Shown: piece by piece, positions 57,773 to 64,000 of the stretch
Position numbering within the stretch: the first letter of the stretch is position 1
Layout of the letters: each line of letters begins with the position of its first letter
Origin: Hyalella azteca
Lineage: Eukaryota > Arthropoda > Malacostraca > Amphipoda > Hyalellidae
Assembly: GCF_000764305.2 (NCBI RefSeq)
Contig: NW_025938220.1
Location: forward strand, 1-64,000
Direction of reading: 5' to 3'
Length of the DNA stretch: 64,000 bases
Program-made: the position numbers and the translations under genes
The notes under the pieces: generated by a model
Told to the model about the DNA's origin: nothing
What the model saw: only the letters and a program-made list of their open reading frames with translations
The model's database searches: none

Positions 57773-60182
57773 TGCGCCATAATTTCCGGCTTCTTTCTAC
57801 TGTTGTGAGTTTGATATTGTTATAATAGAATAATTTATTCTTTTGAACAAGTTTCGTTGAAGACCAGAGAATATGTTTTAGTTATAATTTCCTTGTTATA
57901 TATTCAAAAAGCCAAATTATATTTTTCGTGGGCGTTTGTGAATCTAAAATCTGGTTACCGAAAGACATTTCTCTAAACGTTTCGAATATATGAACAATCA
58001 TTATCAAGGTAAAGTACGCACCGAGGGAAGAAATTCGGATCGACACAGGCACACAGGCAATAAGATTTGGATCGACAACAGTGCAAAATTACTTTAATTG
58101 GATTATTTTTCGCCTCTGCAGCAGCAATTAATTACTTGTCTATCCGACGACACTATATTTCAGCCAAATCTTCCAGCGGCTAAAACTTTTTCCCGCACAC
58201 AGGCACCTTTACGTGCGTACAGAATACGAGATGACGGCGCAGTCGCACACTCTTCTGTACACTGCATGGCTCTCGTCGTTATCTTAATTGGTAAAGTTGT
58301 CCGCTTTGCTGCTGGGCAACGCCGAGGTGAACTATACAGGGACTCAGCCTCGGAACAAATACTCTTAATCTGCTTTTCTTTAAGCTAAAAATTCTGCTTT
58401 AAAAAATTATATTTGCGGAAAAATATGCTCCAAAAATTTGTAAAAGCCTGACAACTTTGCTAACCAGTAATTTTATTATAATATGGCAAGCAGAATTCGG
58501 AGCTTCATCAAACCAGCATTTGGTTGCGAATTCATTGAGACGCAGTGGTAGCGCTACGAAGTGAAACTGGTAAACTAGGCTGAAATTTGGCTAAACTTCC
58601 GCGAAGCAAGTCAAGCTTCATTCTGAATGAAACAGTTTCAAGTTGAGAAAATTTTTGGGCTTGCTATTATTCATTGAATTTATGATTTGAAAGGATGAAT
58701 TTTAATGTCCATGAATAAAATAACTTCAAAAGCACACGCTCATTGTTTTACTCAGCCTCCGTCATCGACTGCCACGACGCACTACGTCCCAGATATCTTT
58801 AAAGATAACGCACTTCTCTGCTAGGGGTTAAATTAGCTAACTTCTTGCCAGTATTGGACAAGTTGAGTCCGGCAGCGAAATAAAGTTTGGCAATTGCAGC
58901 AGTGACAAGTACGGCTATTTACCTAAGCGGTCGACGTTGTCTTAAAACATTTTCAAATTATGTTGAGCGGTCGCTGGCTGTCGGTTGGCTCTTCCTCGGC
59001 CACTGGTGTGCGCACCCAAATTATCAATAGGGTCAGGTCAGCGGTATTTTTTACTGTGGTGGCTTTTTAAAATTATCTGAGCAATAACAGGACCGATATC
59101 ATTCGCAAAACTTTCATCGGCTGATAACAAATGCTTTAAAGCGTAGCTCTTGATATTATTGGTCTGCTGGCGAAAATTGCACCGATTCACTGGCTTCAAC
59201 GGTGTGAAAATGTTTAGACAAGGGAACTTAAAATGTGGAAGAAACATTCCTATTTTCAGGCTATGCAGACAATGAAGTTGTTGCTGCAAAGGAATATTAG
59301 AAAAATCGAAACACAGCTCCACCACTTATCAGTATTCAAGATCATAAAACACATTTAACTTCTAGGCACATCATTTTTCTTACGTTTAATCGTGACTTTG
59401 AGCCAAATTGCGAGCTAATCATAAAATGATCAGCATTTAGGAAAAACTCGGAACTTAGGAATAGTGTTTAGGCAGAACATACATGCATAGAATTATGAAT
59501 ATATTGAAACTGGCAACATCAGCTATCCCGTGGACACGATTCCATCAATCATTCAAAATGCGTCTCTACATAACCGCAGATCTAACGTGCGCTGCAAGCG
59601 AGGGCGAACATCGAACACGAGGGCGCTTGACCAGAAGCTAAATGTGACTCTGTCGTGCCCTACAAACCAGAGCAAGCTCTTTAGTCAGCAGTCGATGCCT
59701 TGAGTGCTCGTTATGTTGACATTCATTCTATAAATAAACCCGGCGTCCATTGACATGGATAGACGAAAATTGCGTCAGGCAGATGATGCTTCTAGATATT
59801 TATAGCGAGGATAAAAATTTTAATTTTTCTGCAGAATATTTGTATCTCAAAGACTTTATGGAGCTACGTTATTTATACAACAGCCTCCCAATTCTGCCAC
59901 ACATCATTCATCAATATTAACTGGTAGCGCCAAATCAAACTTTATAAATGAGCGTTAAAAGCAATACGGAAGCAACAATTCACAAGATCCGATCATTGGC
60001 AGATTTGGGCAGGAGATACGGCAGGGGCTAAACACTAAAGTTGTTCATAAGTTTACATTTATTGTTTGCACGTGGTTTGGCACCGTAAAAATTGAGCGTC
60101 ATGATGCTTTAATTTAGTTAAGCGCCGCCTTAATCATAAATGCAGAATGACTGGCAGAAATTAGTTCTTACAATAAAGTAAA
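57773..60182. other. no feature seen
   Basis: AT-rich. Frames of 95-96 codons at 58098 (+) and 59038 (-) have no recognisable features. Confidence 0.4.
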
Positions 60183-60332
60183 ACGCTACAATAACAGCAG
60201 CGAATCCATCGCAAGTGTTTGTGCAGCGGCCACGCTACAATAACAGCAGCGGCGTCTATCACAAGTGTTTGTGCAGCGGCCACGCTACAATAACAGCAGC
60301 GGCGTCTATCACAAGTGTTTGTGCAGCGCATA
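60183..60332. repeat. 50-bp minisatellite
   Basis: Three copies of cgctacaataacagcagcgg plus cgtctatcacaagtgtttgtgcagcggcca. Confidence 0.9.
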
Positions 60333-61339
60333 ACAAGCGCGGCTGCAGTGAAATACGAGCACATCAGCGGTGAGTTACGACGCACGGAAGCCTCATTTGA
60401 ATGAGGCAATAAATTTCACGGCGCTTTTTTCGATGGAGACTTGCAATTTAAGCGGCGATAGCGGTAATTAAAATAATCTGGACGCTCGTCTTCCAAGCAC
60501 TTCTTGAAAAATAAAGTTTTCAAAAAGTTCGGGCTCTTCCACTACGCAAAGAACATCTGATTGCAGCACTGCCTCAATTGCAAAGCTCACTAGCTATTTT
60601 TGCATAAACAATTTTTTTTGTATGCAAGATTTTTCGAACGACTTCATTTACATTCCTAAATGGTCTCGAACGAACAGATTTAAATCGAAGGAGCAGAAAT
60701 AATTTGTTCATTCAATTGGAAGAACTTTCCAGCTAATGATTCAACTAAATGACAAAGTAAATAAAATTTCACCTGAATTTATTGATTTTATTTATTTTGG
60801 GATATAAGTTCGAGCACGAGTTTCGCTTTGGAGCAGAAATCTCGATTATAGTTTTTACTGATACCGAATATATTTTTTATGCAGCCTCTAGCGAAGAGCT
60901 CTTTGGTGGGACATTCATACAGCAATTATAAACGTTCACTTATTTTGCCTCACAGAATATCGGAGCGCCGGAATTAACTTCACATTCCAAATAAATACCA
61001 ATAAAAATTCCGCAATCCTCTGATGTATTTTGCTTTGCTTCCACTAAAAAACACGGCGAAGCAATCATTGCAGCGGCGATCAGACAGTGAATGGATAATT
61101 ATAATCCAGTTCTCTGAAGCGCTGCTAATTATATCTATTAAAGACGACCTCCACAACAGCAGTAATTCGCTGTCTTTCGTATCAATTTCCATCACTGAAG
61201 AATTAACGCGTCGCAGTAGGTTAAATATTTGTACGATTCTCTCCATTTTATTCAACCTATTGCAGACGGTTTCTGAAAACATACAAATAAACGAAGTAAA
61301 CTATAAAAAAATGGTTGATGCAAACAACAACAAATATAG
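60333..61339. other. no supported gene
   Basis: Opposed open frames of 100 and 121 codons lie at about 60980-61388. The plus one runs into the MITE. Neither shows known motifs. Confidence 0.35.
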
Positions 61340-61657
61340 TACAGGGTGCGGCGTGGGAACTTACTCTTTTAAAAAAATCACAAAGTAAAAAGTATTAAAG
61401 ATAGCGTTTTAATTCTTTCTTTTTTACAAAGAGCTACATTTAAAGTTTCGTTGGGTTTACTTACAAGTTTAATTCTTGAATATTACATCTTGTAGGTGAC
61501 CATCCTCTCTCGACCACTGCATGGTCGCAACTGAACTGAGTGGACGAAAAACTTCATAGCCCGCGCACCATATTGCGCATGGCGCCACCTTCCTAGGACT
61601 AATGGCCGCCACGTGGCGCGCAATTCAAATAAGTAAGTTCCCGCGCCGCACCCTGTA
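61340..61657. mobile_element. mariner/Tc-like MITE flanked by TA
   Basis: Terminal inverted repeats of 23 bp (cagggtgcggcgtgggaact and tac; right arm 22 of 23 identical) run inward from 61342 and 61655. The dinucleotide TA flanks both ends (61340-61341, 61656-61657), the target duplication of the Tc1/mariner superfamily. The 314-bp interior has no transposase frame. Its right half is GC-rich (tggcgccac, gccgccacgtggcgcg). Confidence 0.8.
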
Positions 61658-62119
61658 TAACATAAATAATGTAATGTTAATGATAATAGTATTTAATAAT
61701 GTTATACTTAGTTACAATAAATATAATCTTAATATTACAACAAAAATTTTCGAGATGAATGAGTAAATAAATATCCAAGACAATAAATCAAGACGAAGAA
61801 TAGTCCTTTACCCAACAGGGTGGGCTCCGTGCCGCCGCACTAGTCGCCTGTCACGGATAACGCAAAGGAATTTAGAACCACCAAGGCTATAGCCTACTTC
61901 TGCTTAGGAAATTATCAGCAATTAGAACCGTTAACTACTAGTCAAATTTTACGGCTGTTCCAAGGCTTCCGAATAAAAAATACCCGTTGAAATCGAAATT
62001 AATTTTAATGTTGTTCCTACGGAGATATTTAGAGCTTCAGGAGCTTGAGGTTTACAGTGCGGCCATTCTGTGACCAGCAATATGCAGATTATGTCTCATA
62101 AAATGTAGTGAGCATATTA
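61658..62119. other. no feature seen
   Basis: Anonymous sequence. Confidence 0.4.
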
Positions 62120-62262
62120 CCTTCGTTATTATTATAATTAGTATATTATTATTGGTAGTTTGGTGCATGCGGAACGCGGTCTACAGAGCCCGGCAATATG
62201 AAGCCCTAAACTCCTCGGCGATTCTACCTGCGGGGATTCAGAGCAGCTCTGGAGAAAACATC
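62120..62262 (-). mobile_element. 5'-truncated SINE related to the 42.5 kb copy
   Basis: On the minus strand agaatcgccgaggag (14 of 15 to the SINE body at 42.6 kb) is followed by a short GC-rich 3' part (ggctctgtagaccgcgttcc) and an (aat)n-like tail at 62125-62155. The tRNA-derived head is missing. Confidence 0.45.
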
Positions 62263-63863
62263 TGAGATTATCTTTTATTTTTCTATGTTTCTTCAGTCTG
62301 ATCACGAAGGTTCGTAAGAAAGTTGAGCTGTTTCGGGCAATTGTATTATGCTAGGGATAATCAAACTAAATTATTTGAACTTGAACTTATGCATGACAAC
62401 AAATTTTCCATCTCGAAGAAGAGTTTTTAAAAGAGTTTGTAATGGACAATGCTATTGATGTATCAATCTGATGCGAGGAGGTTTGTTTTTGAATTAACAT
62501 TATGCGAGCAACGTTATTGATGCATGAATGCAATCTTAAAAAATCCACGTACGCATTCATCAGATGCAAGAACGCCTATTGAAGCATTCATAGCGAACAC
62601 ATTTATGAACCTCATATAAGTGAGAGGAAGTGATTAGCCCAGGAAGAAAGGCACAATAGGTCGAAATTATGAAGAATATACACCTTTTAATGTAGTTTGA
62701 AACTTATAAAAAGTTCAAAGATAATATACTGTTAACGGAACCAAACGATGACCGCACCAATATCCTTGCATTAATGCTGAAAGCAGAACAGAGTACATTA
62801 ATTTCACCAAGCCGGAGATGAGTATAACAGGATTATATATATTTATTTTATATTTATATAAATTATTTTGGGCCAAGAAAGTGAACTTAATTCTTTTGCT
62901 CTGTTGAGGCTATACGAACTCTCAACTTACCGACATGATCGCCAAGGATTTCGGTTACTGATGATTTATAAATAAAACCCTTCGTTGTAATAAACTAAGT
63001 GTTGGTCTACGTGCTATAAAATGAATGAACACTTATAAACGTTAACATTTCGTTGAGTGGCTTTCATTTGAGGTGCTTGGCGTATACAAGACTTCAAAAT
63101 TCAAGATTTGTGTCTTGATATTTGAGGCTTTCCTGAAGAAATCGAATAAAATAAATAAGTAACCAATAGTAATCCAAACATAATAGACATATCCATTAAT
63201 ATCCAATCAAAATACTTAGATAAACTGTTACACAACTACACTTTTATTTCGTAATTCGTAACGCATCCTAGCATAACACATGACTCCGCTGCGGTTTTCC
63301 ACGGCACAATAATAATCGAGCCGTAGCATTACGCACATTTCTTCCGGTAAACTCTAAAACAAATGTCAAACAAAATTTTTGATAATAGATCATTTTTTAA
63401 CAAATCTTACTGTCTCACATTAAATTGAAAGAGACCAACGGTTTCTATCCTTATCAGCACTAACAGTTGGAAATATCCTTTACATGAAACAAAAAATTTC
63501 ATACGACCGAAACACAATCTACAGGTAAAGACATCCACAAAAATCACAAATGACTAACATAAATTCATCCAACAAATCCACCACTAACAGAAATATTCGC
63601 TGCCGCTCCGGTAATCAGCTCGTACGCTTTGGCTCTCAGAAGCTCAGCAGATTCTATTCTTCGCTGCATTCCGCTGCCGCGTGACGATATTTTCTTGACG
63701 CGAGAAAAATTCCAAAAATGCAGGGAATAAATTGAGGCGACGACGCAGGCGCACCCTCGAGTGAGAATTAAAATGTTACTAACTTCATGTGCGGCGGAGT
63801 AACAAATATATATGTACGACAGATTATATATATCAGAGCAACAACAATACATAGATATTTGGT
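62263..63863. other. no feature seen
   Basis: AT-rich. A minus-strand frame at 63565-63903 ends in a protein-like segment (MQRRIESAELLRAKAYELIT) but lacks recognisable motifs and supported splice sites. Confidence 0.35.
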
Positions 63864-64000
63864 GGTGCAGTACATAACACGGTGCTGCGGTACAGTCCAT
63901 CACACGTTGCTGCGGTACAGTCCATCACACGGTGCTGCGGTACAGTCCATCACACGGTGCTGCGGTACAGTCCATCACACGGTGCTGCGATACAGTGCAT
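63864..64000. repeat. 25-bp minisatellite, cut by the window end
   Basis: About five copies of acacggtgctgcggtacagt plus ccatc, continuing beyond 64000. Confidence 0.95.

Noticed and set aside
58098..58388. 96-codon open frame with a short tRNA-like word (aattggtaaagttg)
   Set aside because: No B box at the right distance and no protein features.
61023..61388. 121-codon open frame
   Set aside because: It overlaps an opposed frame of similar length and ends inside the MITE. No motifs.

Overview
This 64 kb window is an AT-rich piece of invertebrate animal nuclear DNA. It carries fragments of three non-LTR retrotransposon families (a CR1-like one, a Jockey-like one and one related to common endonuclease-reverse transcriptase LINEs), tRNA-derived SINEs, DNA-transposon MITEs and more than 25 minisatellites. 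There are no prokaryotic gene blocks, and no complete conventional gene is visible. An arthropod, perhaps a crustacean, fits the repeat flavour, but that is a guess. Minisatellite and satellite arrays add up to roughly 11 to 12 kb, close to a fifth of the window.

Layout. 0-18 kb: mostly anonymous AT-rich DNA with a decayed transposon-type ORF (487-795), CR1-like LINE 3' ends (1.2 and 9 kb), a non-autonomous hAT element with a perfect 8-bp target duplication (2063-2930), a Jockey-like fragment (3.1-3.7 kb) and minisatellites of 24, 32 and 19 bp. 16.3-17.3 kb: an assembly scar, made of a 152-N gap, 44 bp of misplaced satellite, an intact Nextera mate-pair junction adaptor and a 25-bp minisatellite. 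19.4-24.6 kb: a composite satellite in which the order spacer, 72-bp array, 13-bp array recurs three times. 25-34 kb: a foldback element, tRNA-derived SINE heads, an AT palindrome tract and a 300-bp region of repeated RNA-like hairpins (30.6-30.9 kb).

34.7-40.4 kb is the most gene-like stretch. Read on the minus strand it holds a transmembrane-helix exon candidate (about 40.0-40.2 kb), a second exon candidate (37973-38177) with a strong 3' splice site, and an acidic coding-like ORF (34720-35204). Between and around the first two lie four different minisatellites. Two of them carry tandem copies of the splice signals themselves (61-bp unit: acceptor; 29-bp unit: donor). The intron between the two candidates is largely tandem repeat. 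I cannot name the gene.

41-44 kb: a decayed Jockey-like LINE with an internal deletion, a template-switch-like inverted duplication in its catalytic motif, a nested tRNA-SINE and an A-rich tail. 44-57 kb: further minisatellites, several with periods divisible by three that stay open for translation (39 bp, 45 bp, 66 bp), a CR1-like LINE tail inserted inside a minisatellite (48.3 kb) and a LINE C-terminal fragment (53.7-54.2 kb). 57-64 kb: largely anonymous, with a TA-flanked mariner-like MITE (61340-61657), a truncated SINE (62.1-62.3 kb) and a 25-bp minisatellite running off the end.

The SINE at 42.5 kb and the CR1-like LINE share the same 3' motif at nearly the same distance from their tails, which suggests that the SINE uses this LINE's machinery.
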